A stretch of DNA of 61,378 bases from JBEBGV01 sp040081265 (GTDB lineage: Bacteria; Acidobacteriota; Vicinamibacteria; Vicinamibacterales; UBA2999), in contig JBEBGV010000026.1 of assembly GCA_040081265.1 (NCBI GenBank), forward strand, positions 1 to 61,378. The letters are read 5' to 3'. The notes beneath the pieces were generated by a model. It saw nothing but the letters and a program-made list of their open reading frames with translations, searched no databases and was not told the DNA's origin. Positions 1-8,328 of this stretch are shown piece after piece. The first letter of the stretch is position 1. Every line of letters starts with the position of its first letter. Position numbers and translations under genes: made by a program.

Positions 1-768
1 GGCGCGGAGACGCCCTTCTCCCCAACTCACCCACGCGAGACGCAGCACGTGTCGCCAGTTGCTCGGCTCGAGTACCACGGCATGACGGGCTGCCACGACG
101 GCAGCGGTGTCGGCTCCGAATGCGTGCAGGACGGTGCTGAGTGCTGCCCAGGCCTCGGCGCAGTCGGAATCAAGACGGCATGCTTCCTCGGCATGCATGC
201 GCGCTTCGTTGAGGGCCCCGACATCGGGGTGGTCATCCACTCGGGTTGCTTCGAACTTGAACCGGCAGGCATTGGCGAGTCCTGCACGCGCGAGACAATC
301 ATCGGGGCGAGCAGCGACAACGCAGCGGAACGATGTGTCCGCGGTGTCAACGTCTGCGTGCTGGAGTCGCGCAAGGGCGTCACGGCCTTCGACGAAGTGG
401 CGGTCAGGCGCCAGGATGGCGTCGAGTGCGCTGTCGGTCTCACGCGTGGCGACGTGCTGCACGTCGCTGGTGAACCTGTAGCCGAGTCTAGAGACGGTCT
501 CGATGTAGGGCTGACCGTCAGGGCGTGCGCCGAGCAGCCGGCGCAGCCGGAAGATGGCCTGCTCGACACTGTTGTCATTGACGTTGACGTCGCCCCACGC
601 GGCAGCGATGAGGACATCTTTGGAAATGGGCGTGCCGGCGTTGCTGGCGAGGCAGTGCAGGAGGCTGACATGGCGAAGGGTGACGGGTAGGGGGACGCCG
701 TCACGGCGCAGGATGCGTGCGCGCTCCTCGAGGAGATATGGTCCAAACGCCAGCGCGGCCTTCGCCAT
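1..768 (-). CDS. Winged-helix (OmpR/CadC-type) regulator with TPR-like region, cut by window edge
   Basis: The visible 256 residues start with a winged-helix DNA-binding domain (roughly residues 5-95). Its recognition-helix region reads NSVEQAIFRLRRLLG and it ends in the typical YIETVSRLGYRF wing. The remainder (about 120-256) is alanine-rich helical sequence with TPR-like repeats (ARAGLANACRFKFEA, EAWAALSTVLHAFGAD). There is no receiver domain, so this is not a classical response regulator. It resembles the CadC/TPR architecture, where the C-terminal part senses a signal or a partner. The ATG at 768 is the first start after an in-frame TGA 14 codons upstream; no good ribosome site precedes it. 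The C-terminus lies beyond position 1. The target genes are unknown. Confidence 0.75.
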   Translation of the reverse strand, partial: MAKAALAFGPYLLEERARILRRDGVPLPVTLRHVSLLHCLASNAGTPISKDVLIAAAWGDVNVNDNSVEQAIFRLRRLLGARPDGQPYIETVSRLGYRFTSDVQHVATRETDSALDAILAPDRHFVEGRDALARLQHADVDTADTSFRCVVAARPDDCLARAGLANACRFKFEATRVDDHPDVGALNEARMHAEEACRLDSDCAEAWAALSTVLHAFGADTAAVVAARHAVVLEPSNWRHVLRLAWVSWGEGRLRA

Positions 769-1046
769 TTCCGAGAAATTGTAGAGGGTGAACCGAGCCG
801 GTTTCGGTCAGGTTCCGGAATCTTGCACGCAAAGATGCGCCGCCAGTGGCAGAGGGCGGCTGCGGCCAAAGTCTTCATCCTCGAGCGGTCTGCGCAGCGG
901 GGAGGACAGGCGGTATGCCAGCCGCCCTTCACGCGGGCACGAGGTCTGGATCAGCGAGCCAACTCACTGCCCTTCCGCCTCCCACCCAAGGTGCGCCCAC
1001 CACTGCGCCCACCACCCCCGAGACTTCGTGAGATTTACTGAGACTT

Positions 1047-1361
1047 TCAGCGACTTCTAGAGACGGCGTGGCGGGCGCCAAAGTCAAAAACACTTAATGA
1101 ATACGGACATGAACTGCGGATTTCCAGAGTTTCCTCGATCTTCTTGAAGCCCCCGTTCTTCTGCCGGTATTCGAGGATGCGCATCGCGGTGCTCGCCCCG
1201 ATTCCTGGCAGCGCCTCGAGTTGGGCCTGGGTTGCCGTGTTCAGGTTCAGAGGCGCGGACGCCTCGGCGGTGGGCCGCGTGGCGGGTCGTTCGGTCTGGG
1301 CGTAAGGTGTTGCGGCGCAGCACAGGCCGAGCGCCAGCGCGACGGTCATCATGCGAATCAT
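1047..1361 (-). CDS. ComEA-like helix-hairpin-helix secreted protein, C-terminally altered
   Basis: A 104-residue protein with a signal peptide (residues 1-21, cleavage probably after AYA/YAQ) and one helix-hairpin-helix: LNLNTATQAQLEALPGIG followed by AMRILEYRQKNGGFKKIEE. ComEA-type proteins bind DNA in the periplasm and normally carry a second hairpin of the form RGIGEKxxxxL after this point. Here the sequence after KKIEETLEI turns into an unrelated tail (SSCPYSLSVFDFG...), so the second hairpin is missing. The ATG is preceded by a near-perfect AGGAGG Shine-Dalgarno, so the start is secure. It may be a decayed or frameshifted gene. Confidence 0.7.
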   Translation of the reverse strand: MIRMMTVALALGLCCAATPYAQTERPATRPTAEASAPLNLNTATQAQLEALPGIGASTAMRILEYRQKNGGFKKIEETLEIRSSCPYSLSVFDFGARHAVSRSR

Positions 1362-1677
1362 CGTGTCCTCCTGGTGTCATGCGGTTCTCGAAAGATGCCC
1401 TGACAAGCCCGCGACTCGCGAAGGTCGGGAGCCCGGCGATCACGAACCCGTCAGGACAGCAAGAGAGGAGGCAAGCGTTGCGCCGCGGTCAGTGTCGCCG
1501 CGTTGTGGCCGTAAGTTGCACGCGGGAAAAGGGAGCCGCCGAGACGACGTTCAGACGCGAGAGGTGCCCGCTCTGCGATCGTCGACCGCGGTTGGCGAGT
1601 ACGCCACCACGCATGCCCTGCTGGGCACGCGCGGTGACAGGGTGCGGGAGGACCCCTGAGTCGTGAGGACGGGCAGC
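1362..1677. other. Intergenic stretch without a supported gene
   Basis: This 316-bp stretch lies between the ComEA-like gene and the epimerase gene, both on the minus strand. The short frames in it lack domain sense and ribosome sites. It must hold the promoter of the ComEA-like gene, but I see no convincing -35/-10 pair, terminator stem or repeat. Confidence 0.5.
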
Positions 1678-2628
1678 CTAGCTGGCTGCCGCGGTGACAG
1701 GCGACTCAGTGCACCAGCGAATCGTCTGCGCCAGCCCCTGATCGAAGGACACGATCGGGCTATAGCCCAGCAATTCCCTGGCTTTTGAGATGTCCGCCTG
1801 CGAATCCCGAACGTCTCCCGCCCGCGGCGGCGCGTACCTCGGGGAGCCCTGAGCTCCAGTCAGAAGCCGAACGGTCTCGAACAACTGGTTGAGCGAGGTA
1901 CGTCCACCGGTGGCGACATTGATGACTTCGCCGCTGGCGCGAGGGGCGTCAACACACCGCAGGACGCCGTCAACGACGTTCGCGACATAGGTGAAATCGC
2001 GCGTCTGCTCACCGTCGCCATAGATCGTCGGCATTCGCCCGGCACTCATCGCGCTGATGAACAGCGAGATGACGCCGGAATAGGGCGACGACGGGTCCTG
2101 GCGGGGGCCGAAGACGTTGAAGTACCTCGTCGTGACCGTCTCGAGTCCGTAGAGTTCGGTGAACATCTGGCAATACTGCTCACCGACAAGCTTCTGCAAC
2201 GCATATGGCGACAACGGCGCCGTTGGCATCGTTTCCACTTTGGGGAGTGTGGGCTGATTGCCGTACGCCGCAGACGACCCCGCGTAGACGACCCGCTTGA
2301 CCCGCGCGTCTCGAGCCGCGACCAGCACGTTGACGGTGGCGTCCACGTTGGCGCGGTTGGACGTGACCGGGTCTTCAACCGAGCGAGGGACAGACGGGAT
2401 GGCGGCCTGGTGAAGGACATAGTCCATGCCTTCGACAGCCCGCCGGGCCACGTCGCCGTCGGCCAGATCGCCGAGGAGGAACTCCACGTCCGGCAGGTGA
2501 GACAGGTTCGCCCGCTTGCCCGTGATCAGGCTGTCAACGACACGCACACGGTGCCCGCGTCGAACGAGTTCTTCCGCCAGGTGGGAGCCAATGAACCCGG
2601 CGCCGCCGGTCACGAGATAGTTCGCCAT
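1678..2628 (-). CDS. NAD-dependent sugar-nucleotide epimerase (extended SDR, UDP-GlcNAc/UDP-glucose 4-epimerase type)
   Basis: A 316-residue extended short-chain dehydrogenase. The Rossmann motif TGGAGFIGSH is at residues 7-16, and the catalytic YxxxK occurs as SPYALQKL near residue 145. The family hallmarks TRYFNVFGPRQDP and RDFTYV follow. It probably interconverts nucleotide sugars (UDP-Glc/Gal or UDP-GlcNAc/GalNAc) for surface polysaccharide, in the cytoplasm. I chose the ATG at 2628, which begins MANYLVTGGAG as in the family. A longer frame reaches back to 2691 but adds 21 residues that do not fit. It lies just downstream of rnpB. The exact substrate cannot be read from sequence. Confidence 0.9.
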   Translation of the reverse strand: MANYLVTGGAGFIGSHLAEELVRRGHRVRVVDSLITGKRANLSHLPDVEFLLGDLADGDVARRAVEGMDYVLHQAAIPSVPRSVEDPVTSNRANVDATVNVLVAARDARVKRVVYAGSSAAYGNQPTLPKVETMPTAPLSPYALQKLVGEQYCQMFTELYGLETVTTRYFNVFGPRQDPSSPYSGVISLFISAMSAGRMPTIYGDGEQTRDFTYVANVVDGVLRCVDAPRASGEVINVATGGRTSLNQLFETVRLLTGAQGSPRYAPPRAGDVRDSQADISKARELLGYSPIVSFDQGLAQTIRWCTESPVTAAAS

Positions 2629-2722
2629 AGGGTCAGGTAATCGGGCGTTTTGGGTCTCTACTGCATGGTACAGACCTGCCCAAAACGACATCGGGCAAGA
2701 GCTATTGAACGCCTAGAAAAGT

Positions 2723-3202
2723 GTCGCAGCCAGCCGATAAGCCGAATTCTGTTCCACCTCCGCCCGGAGGGCTACGGCGGACAAGCCTTGTGAGCCTGCC
2801 TCGCCGAAGCGCCCACGCGCGACGGCGGGACGATCATTCCTCTAGGATGGTGATTGCTCACCACCTCCAGCGACCTACCCGGTGGCTTCGGACGGGCCGT
2901 CCTCAAGCGCCACCCTATTTGGCCTTGCTCCGTGCGGGGTTTGGCCTGCCACCGACGTTACCGCCGGCGCGGTGCGCTCTTACCGCACCATTTCACCCTT
3001 ACCCGCCTTCGCACCTTACGGTGCTTCGGCGGGCGGTATATTTTCTGTGCCACTGTCCGTCAAGTTGCCCTGCCCGGGCGTTACCCGGCGCACTGCCCTG
3101 CGGAGTTCGGACTTTCCTCCCGCCTTCGCCCTTCGGGCTTCGGCGGGCAAGCCCTCCAAAGCACCGGGTGCGAAGACCGACGATCGTCTGGCCGGCTGCG
3201 AC
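2723..3202 (-). ncRNA. rnpB: RNase P RNA, bacterial type A
   Basis: The catalytic RNA that matures tRNA 5' ends. On the minus strand the universal blocks appear in order: GAGGAAAGTCCG (P4 side), GACAGTGGCACAGAAAA, GGTGAAATGGTGCGGTAAGAGC, AGAGGAATGATCGTC and, near the 3' end, ACAGAATTCGGCTTA. The ends are set by the P1 helix: GTCGCAGCC at the 5' end (from 3202) pairs exactly with GGCTGCGAC at the 3' end (to 2723). At about 480 nt it is longer than the usual roughly 400 nt, mostly through long P3 and P12 hairpins. The 3' side continues into a short T-run (ACTTTTC) that may help termination. Confidence 0.97.
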
Positions 3203-3208
3203 CGGTCC

Positions 3209-3214
3209 ATTATC
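3209..3214 (-). promoter_or_regulatory. Probable -10 box of rnpB overlapping the upstream stop codon
   Basis: On the minus strand the hexamer GATAAT ends 6 nt before the first base of the P1 helix of rnpB, the spacing expected for a transcription start at 3202-3203. The hexamer overlaps the TAA stop of the NtrC-type gene. No good -35 hexamer is visible 16-18 bp upstream. Confidence 0.55.
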
Positions 3215-4634
3215 TGTCGTTTTCCTGCGTGATGGCGTACTGCTCGAGCTTCTTGTACAGATTACTGCGTGGCGTGTCGAGCACCTCGGCGGTCTTCGAG
3301 ATGTTCCAGCCGTGCTCGCGGAGCTTGTCGACCAGGAATGCCCGCTCGGCCGCTTCTTTGAACTCACGAAGCGTGCCCCCGGCTGGCTGACGCGCGTCAC
3401 TCGAGACAGCCGACTGCGGAGCCGTGGCTGCCGCCGCAACGGGTTCGAAGGCATCCGCTCGGCCTGGCACCTCTCCGCGCAGTTCCGGCGTGAGGTCCTC
3501 CAGGCGCACCTGCTCGCCTGGTGTCATGATCATCAGTCGCTCGACGGTATTGCGCAGCTCACGGATATTGCCGCGCCAGCGGTAACGCTGCAGCGCCTCG
3601 AGCGCCCGCGCCTCGAATCGCTTCGGCTTGAGGTTGTGCTCATCGCTGGTCAGCCTGGCAAAGTGCTGAATCAGGTGCGGAATATCTTCACGACGCTCCC
3701 TGAGCGGCGGTACGACGATCGGGATCACGTTCAGCCGAAAGAAGAGATCCTCGCGGAACTCGCCCTTCGTGATGGCGTCGTCGAGGTTCTTGTTGGTCGC
3801 CGCAATCACCCGGACGTCGACCTTGATGGTGCGCGCAGACCCGATGCGCTCCACCTCCTGCTCCTGAAGAACCCGCAGGACCTTGGCCTGCGTCTTCGGA
3901 CTCATGTCCCCCACTTCGTCAAGGAAGATCGTTCCGCGGTCGGCCTGCTCGAACTTTCCGAGCTGCTTCTCGGTTGCGCCGGTGAATGAACCCTTCTCGT
4001 GTCCGAACAGCTCCGACTCGATCAATTCCTCCGGAATGGCCGCGCAGTTCACCTGGACAAAGCGCTGGCCCGCCCGGCTGCTGTTGCGGTGCACCGCCCT
4101 GGCGACCAGTTCCTTGCCGACGCCGCTCTCGCCAAGCAGTAACACCGTGGCGTTGGTGGGTGCCGCCCGCTGCACCGATTCGAGCACCTTCCTGAGCGCA
4201 GGGCTCTGGCCCACGATCTCGTAGTGGGCCTCCATCGCGAGCTTGAGGTCACGGTTCTCTCTGCGGAGCTGACGGAACTCCAGGCCCTTGGAAACGGTGA
4301 CGAGCACCCGCTCGCTCGTGAAGGGCTTCTCGATGAAGTCGAAGGCACCGAGCCGCGTCGCCTGCATGGCATCGGTGATGGTGCCGTGTCCCGACATCAT
4401 CGCGACCGGCAGCGAGTCGTCCGCCTTCTTCAACTCAGCCAGGGTCTCGATGCCGTTCATTCCGGACATCTTGATATCGAGCAGCACGAGGTCCGGCTGT
4501 TCCCGCTTCACGACCGACAGCGCTTCGGGCCCCGAGGACGCGCCGATGAAGTCGTAGTCCTCGTACTCGAGGATCATCTTCAGCGAATCCCGGATAGCCG
4601 GCTCATCGTCAATGACCAGGATGCGAGGCTTCAT
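3210..4634 (-). CDS. Sigma-54-dependent response regulator (NtrC/NtrX family)
   Basis: A 474-residue three-domain activator. The N-terminal receiver domain (about 3-120) has the acidic pair DD at 9-10, phospho-acceptor Asp53 in LLDIKM and the conserved Lys in EKPF. The AAA+ domain (about 140-380) has Walker A GESGVGKE, the sigma-54 contact loop as GSFTGA (consensus GAFTGA) and Walker B TIFLDE. A Fis-type helix-turn-helix is C-terminal (NISKTAEVLDTPRSNLYKKL). Upon phosphorylation it should activate sigma-54 promoters. GSFTGA and the C-terminal Fis motif fit NtrX better than NtrC. No partner histidine kinase is present in the window, so the signal is unknown. Confidence 0.93.
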   Translation of the reverse strand: MKPRILVIDDEPAIRDSLKMILEYEDYDFIGASSGPEALSVVKREQPDLVLLDIKMSGMNGIETLAELKKADDSLPVAMMSGHGTITDAMQATRLGAFDFIEKPFTSERVLVTVSKGLEFRQLRRENRDLKLAMEAHYEIVGQSPALRKVLESVQRAAPTNATVLLLGESGVGKELVARAVHRNSSRAGQRFVQVNCAAIPEELIESELFGHEKGSFTGATEKQLGKFEQADRGTIFLDEVGDMSPKTQAKVLRVLQEQEVERIGSARTIKVDVRVIAATNKNLDDAITKGEFREDLFFRLNVIPIVVPPLRERREDIPHLIQHFARLTSDEHNLKPKRFEARALEALQRYRWRGNIRELRNTVERLMIMTPGEQVRLEDLTPELRGEVPGRADAFEPVAAAATAPQSAVSSDARQPAGGTLREFKEAAERAFLVDKLREHGWNISKTAEVLDTPRSNLYKKLEQYAITQENDR

Positions 4635-4673
4635 GGATAGGTGTGCCGAAACGGCACGTGCCGGGTCACGAGG

Positions 4674-6176
4674 CTAGTCGATGCGAACGGTATGCAGCGC
4701 CCGCTGGCCGCCATCGAGTTCGGGCTTGAAGAGGTAGAGCGTGAAGACATCACCGGAGCGCGCCTGTGCGGTCAGACGCCGGAAATCCTCAATCGACCGC
4801 ACCGGCTGCCGGTTCACTTCGAGGACAACGTAGCCGCGTTCGATGTCGGCGTCGGCCGCGGGGCCCAGTGGCTCCACACGCGAGACGATGACGCCCTCGG
4901 TGCCGTCAGGCAGACGAAGTCGCCTGGCGAACTCAGGGTCAAGGTCGCGGACCAGGATGCCGAGCGACGACAGGCGCGGTCGTGCGGAGGGCGTCGGCTT
5001 GTCGGCCGCTGAATCGTTCTCTGCACTCGCTCGAGCCGGTCGCTCAGCGAGCTTGACGGGCACGCTCATCGGGCGTCCGTCACGAACGAGATCGAGCGTG
5101 GCCACCGTGCCCGGTCGCCGCGAGGCGATGAGCTGAATCAGTTCGTCGTTTCCGCCGATCGCCGCTCCATCCACGGCCACGATGAGATCGTAGGTCCGAA
5201 CCCCTGCCCGCGCTCCGGGTGAGCCCGCCGTGACGTCCTGCACGAGGGCGCCATGGGAGGTGGTGAGGTTGAGCGAACGTTGCAGGTCGGGGTCCACGTC
5301 GCGCAGCATCACGCCGATGTAGCCCCGCGAGACATAACCCTTGTCGCGGAGCTGGGGCAGGATGCCGCTCGCCTGATTGATGGGCACCGCAAAGCCGATG
5401 TTCGACGCGCGGGAGCTGATCGCCGCGTTGATCCCGATCACTTCCCCGCGGGCGTTGATGAGCGGCCCACCGCTGTTGCCGAAGTTGATCGCCGCGTCCG
5501 TCTGGATGTAGCGATCGAGGGAGCTGTCAAACAGCTTGCGTCCGATGAAGCTGACGACGCCCACCGTGACGGTGTGTTCGTAGGCCAGTGGATTGCCGAT
5601 GGCCACCACCCACTCCCCAACGCGCAGTGAGTCTGAATCGCCAAGCGGAGCAAACGGCAGCGGGCGGGACGACTCGACCTTGATCAAGGCGATATCGGTG
5701 TCCGGGTCGGAGCCAACGGTCCTGGCCCGCAGCGTGCGTCCATCGGTCAGCCGGACCATGATCCGCTCGGCTCCGTCGATCACGTGATGATTGGTCAGAA
5801 TCAGGCCGCCGGCATCGATCAGGAAGCCGGTGCCGGCGCCGCGTCTGGGGCCGTTGTCGCGATCGCGCTCCGGCTGGCGACCAAATGGATCAGGCGGCGC
5901 GTCCGGCAGCGGGACCCCGCGCGCACGAGTGCGCGGACGGTTTCCCTCCGCAGTGGCGTCGATGTTCACCACCGCCGGATTGAGCCGTTCGGCGATGTCA
6001 GCAAACGACACCGCGCCAGCCGGCAGGGGCGCCGCAGAAATCCGAGGCGCGCTGACGACCCGTTCCGGTGCCGAAGCCGCTTTGCTCGGCATCAGGGAGC
6101 CGGCCACGATGAGGCCCACCATGAAGGCGAGGGTGGCGGAGAGGCACACCGTGACGGCGAGAAAACGCCGGGTCAT
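4674..6176 (-). CDS. Periplasmic trypsin-like serine protease with two PDZ domains (DegP/HtrA family)
   Basis: A 500-residue protease/chaperone of the envelope. An N-terminal hydrophobic segment (residues 5-30) anchors or exports it. The catalytic triad is visible as His131 (TNHHVID), Asp161 (DTDIALIK) and Ser235 (GNSGGPL). Two PDZ domains follow, the first beginning about residue 285 (SRGYIGVMLRDV) and the second about 395 (LGILVRDL). A Pro/Arg-rich linker (75-115) precedes the protease domain, as in Deg proteins. I start it at the ATG at 6176; a TTG at 6212 would add 12 residues but lies on the -35 element of a good promoter whose -10 box is only 6 nt before this ATG. It follows ligA on the same strand. 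Confidence 0.93.
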   Translation of the reverse strand: MTRRFLAVTVCLSATLAFMVGLIVAGSLMPSKAASAPERVVSAPRISAAPLPAGAVSFADIAERLNPAVVNIDATAEGNRPRTRARGVPLPDAPPDPFGRQPERDRDNGPRRGAGTGFLIDAGGLILTNHHVIDGAERIMVRLTDGRTLRARTVGSDPDTDIALIKVESSRPLPFAPLGDSDSLRVGEWVVAIGNPLAYEHTVTVGVVSFIGRKLFDSSLDRYIQTDAAINFGNSGGPLINARGEVIGINAAISSRASNIGFAVPINQASGILPQLRDKGYVSRGYIGVMLRDVDPDLQRSLNLTTSHGALVQDVTAGSPGARAGVRTYDLIVAVDGAAIGGNDELIQLIASRRPGTVATLDLVRDGRPMSVPVKLAERPARASAENDSAADKPTPSARPRLSSLGILVRDLDPEFARRLRLPDGTEGVIVSRVEPLGPAADADIERGYVVLEVNRQPVRSIEDFRRLTAQARSGDVFTLYLFKPELDGGQRALHTVRID

Positions 6177-6182
6177 GACGCC

Positions 6183-6212
6183 ATTATAGGAGTGTGAGGC
6201 GGCAAAGCCCAA
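6183..6212 (-). promoter_or_regulatory. Sigma-70-like promoter of the HtrA gene, apparently leaderless
   Basis: On the minus strand, TTGGGC (6212-6207), an 18-bp spacer and a consensus TATAAT (6188-6183). Only six bases separate the -10 box from the ATG at 6176, so transcription should begin at or next to the A of the start codon. The -35 hexamer directly abuts the stop codon of ligA. Confidence 0.6.
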
Positions 6213-8282
6213 TCACGTTTGCCGGGCACCCGGTTCGGCAGCGAGCAACGCGGCCAGCTCCGACTCCCCGATCACGGGCACCCCGAGCGCCTGTGCCTTC
6301 TCAGCCTTGCTGCCGGGGTCGCTTCCGACGACCACGGCGGTCGTCTTACGACTGACTGAATTGCCGATCTTTGCACCCAGCCGTTCGAGGGCTGCCGACG
6401 CCTCCTCCCGACTCATCGACGCCAGCGTGCCGGTGAGCACATAGGTCCGACCGGACAGGGGGCCCATGACGTCGGCGGCCGCTCGCTCCTCGGGTGTCGC
6501 TTCGGTTCGCAGACCGGCCTCGGTCAGCCTCGCGACCAGATCCCGGTTTCGGGGCTCACTGAACCACTCCACCACCGACTCCGCCAGCACCGGCCCGATT
6601 TCAGGAGTGGACTGCAGCGCCTCAACGGTGGCGACGGCAATCGCATCGATCGAACCCGCGGCGCGCGCTAGCACCTGGGCACTGCGTTCGCCGATGTGGC
6701 GGATGCCCAGGCCGTAGATCAGTCGCCACAGCGGATTGGCCTTGCTGCGTTCGATCTGCTCGACCACCTTCGCCGCATTCCTGGCCCCGAACTTCCGCGC
6801 AATCACCCGTCCGTCGCTTCTCGTACTTTCGCTGGTCAATTCCGCCAGGGCCTGCTCACTCAGCCCGTAGACGTCTGCGTAGTCGCGAACCAGGCCGCGT
6901 TCGATGACTTGTGCAACCAGCGACTCCCCCAGTCCCTCGATGTTCATCGCCCCGCGCGACGCAAAGTGTTCAAGGCCCCGCTGCAACCGCGCCGGGCAGG
7001 ACGCGTTCTCGCAGCGCCAGACAGCTTCCGCCTCCGGTTTCTGCAGCGTCGCCCCGCATCTCGGGCAGTCGGTTCGCATCTGCCACGGCCTGACCTCCGG
7101 CCCTCGCCGGGACAGCACCGGCCCGACGACCCGGGGAATCACGTCGCCGGCCTTTTCGATGAGGACCCAGTCGCCCTCCCGGATGTCCTTACGCGCGATG
7201 TCGTCGGGATTGTGCAGGGTCGCCATTGCGATGGTCGAGCCGGCCACAAACACCGGCTCGAGCACGGCGAACGGGGTCACTGCCCCGGTCCGGCCCACAT
7301 TGACGGCGATCTGCTTGAGGAGCGTGGTCTTCTGCTCCGCCGGAAACTTGAAGGCGATCGCCCATCGCGGAAACTTGCTCGTCGCGCCCAGGCGGCGGCG
7401 TTCGGCAAGGCTGTCAACTTTGATCACGACACCGTCGGTCTCGAACGGTAACTCGCGGCGCGCATCCGCCCAGCGACGGCAGAACGCGACGAGGTCGTCG
7501 GGTCCCGCACACCGTTCCCAATGCGGCTCGACCGGCAATCCCCACGCCCTCAACGCCTCGAGCGTAGCCGCGTGCGATGCGGTGCGGTCCTCTTCCGCCA
7601 CCACCTGGTAGGTGAACGCCCCGAGACGGCGCCTGGCGACCAACGCCGGTTCAAGGTTGCGCATCGTCCCGGCTGCGGCGTTGCGCGGGTTGGCAAAGAG
7701 CGGCTCGCCGGATTCCTCCCGCTCACGGTTGATCCGATCAAAGGAGGTCCGCGGCAGGAACACTTCGCCACGGATCTCGAGATGAGGTGGCACGCTGCCC
7801 GACAGACGCAGCGGAATGGATCGGATGACGCGGACGTTGCTGGTCACGTCCTCGCCGTGCACGCCATCGCCGCGCGTCGCCCCGCGCACGAGCAGGCCGT
7901 GTTCGTAGGTCAGCGCGATGCTCAGGCCATCGATCTTGAGTTCTGTGACATAAGCCACAGGATCGCCGCCGGCCTCGCCGAGTCCCTTGCGCACCCGATC
8001 ATCGAACGCCCGCAAATCGTCCTCCGAATAGGCGTTGTCGAGGCTGAGCATCGGCTCGGCGTGCGGAACCGTCGCGAAGGCGCTCGAGGCGCGTCCGCCG
8101 ACGCGCTGCGTCGGCGAATCCGGCGTGAGCAGTTCGGGATGCGCGGCTTCGAGTGCGCGCAGCTCACCCATGAGTTCGTCGAACTCGGCGTCTGCGATCT
8201 CTGGGGCGTTGTCGAGGTAGTAGCGATTCTCGTGATGCCGAATCGCCCGACGCAGTTCGTCAATGCGTGCGGAAGGCGTCAT
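6213..8282 (-). CDS. ligA: NAD-dependent DNA ligase
   Basis: A 689-residue ligase of the usual bacterial length (about 670), sealing nicks in replication and repair. The adenylated lysine is Lys116 in the KxDG motif (ELKIDGLS). The NAD-binding Ia domain is at the N-terminus (YYLDNAPEIADAEFD). The OB-fold follows, then a four-cysteine zinc finger (CPRCG ... CENASC), HhH repeats (residues 480-590) and a C-terminal BRCT domain (GRTYVLTGTLASMSREEA). ATG start. It lies 46 bp downstream of the polyprenyl synthase gene and directly upstream of the htrA promoter. Confidence 0.97.
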   Translation of the reverse strand: MTPSARIDELRRAIRHHENRYYLDNAPEIADAEFDELMGELRALEAAHPELLTPDSPTQRVGGRASSAFATVPHAEPMLSLDNAYSEDDLRAFDDRVRKGLGEAGGDPVAYVTELKIDGLSIALTYEHGLLVRGATRGDGVHGEDVTSNVRVIRSIPLRLSGSVPPHLEIRGEVFLPRTSFDRINREREESGEPLFANPRNAAAGTMRNLEPALVARRRLGAFTYQVVAEEDRTASHAATLEALRAWGLPVEPHWERCAGPDDLVAFCRRWADARRELPFETDGVVIKVDSLAERRRLGATSKFPRWAIAFKFPAEQKTTLLKQIAVNVGRTGAVTPFAVLEPVFVAGSTIAMATLHNPDDIARKDIREGDWVLIEKAGDVIPRVVGPVLSRRGPEVRPWQMRTDCPRCGATLQKPEAEAVWRCENASCPARLQRGLEHFASRGAMNIEGLGESLVAQVIERGLVRDYADVYGLSEQALAELTSESTRSDGRVIARKFGARNAAKVVEQIERSKANPLWRLIYGLGIRHIGERSAQVLARAAGSIDAIAVATVEALQSTPEIGPVLAESVVEWFSEPRNRDLVARLTEAGLRTEATPEERAAADVMGPLSGRTYVLTGTLASMSREEASAALERLGAKIGNSVSRKTTAVVVGSDPGSKAEKAQALGVPVIGESELAALLAAEPGARQT

Positions 8283-8328
8283 GTGCGCATGGCCACGCTC
8301 GACTGGCGTGGCCGTTGAGACTCAGGGT

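Noticed and set aside
1362..1677. Small frames between the ComEA-like and epimerase genes as genes
   Set aside because: None has a ribosome site, domain sense or consistent codon use.
2721..3989. A long plus-strand open frame of about 420 codons
   Set aside because: It runs antisense across rnpB and into the sigma-54 activator gene. The structured RNA and the activator explain this DNA; the translated sequence is low-complexity and Arg/Pro-rich.
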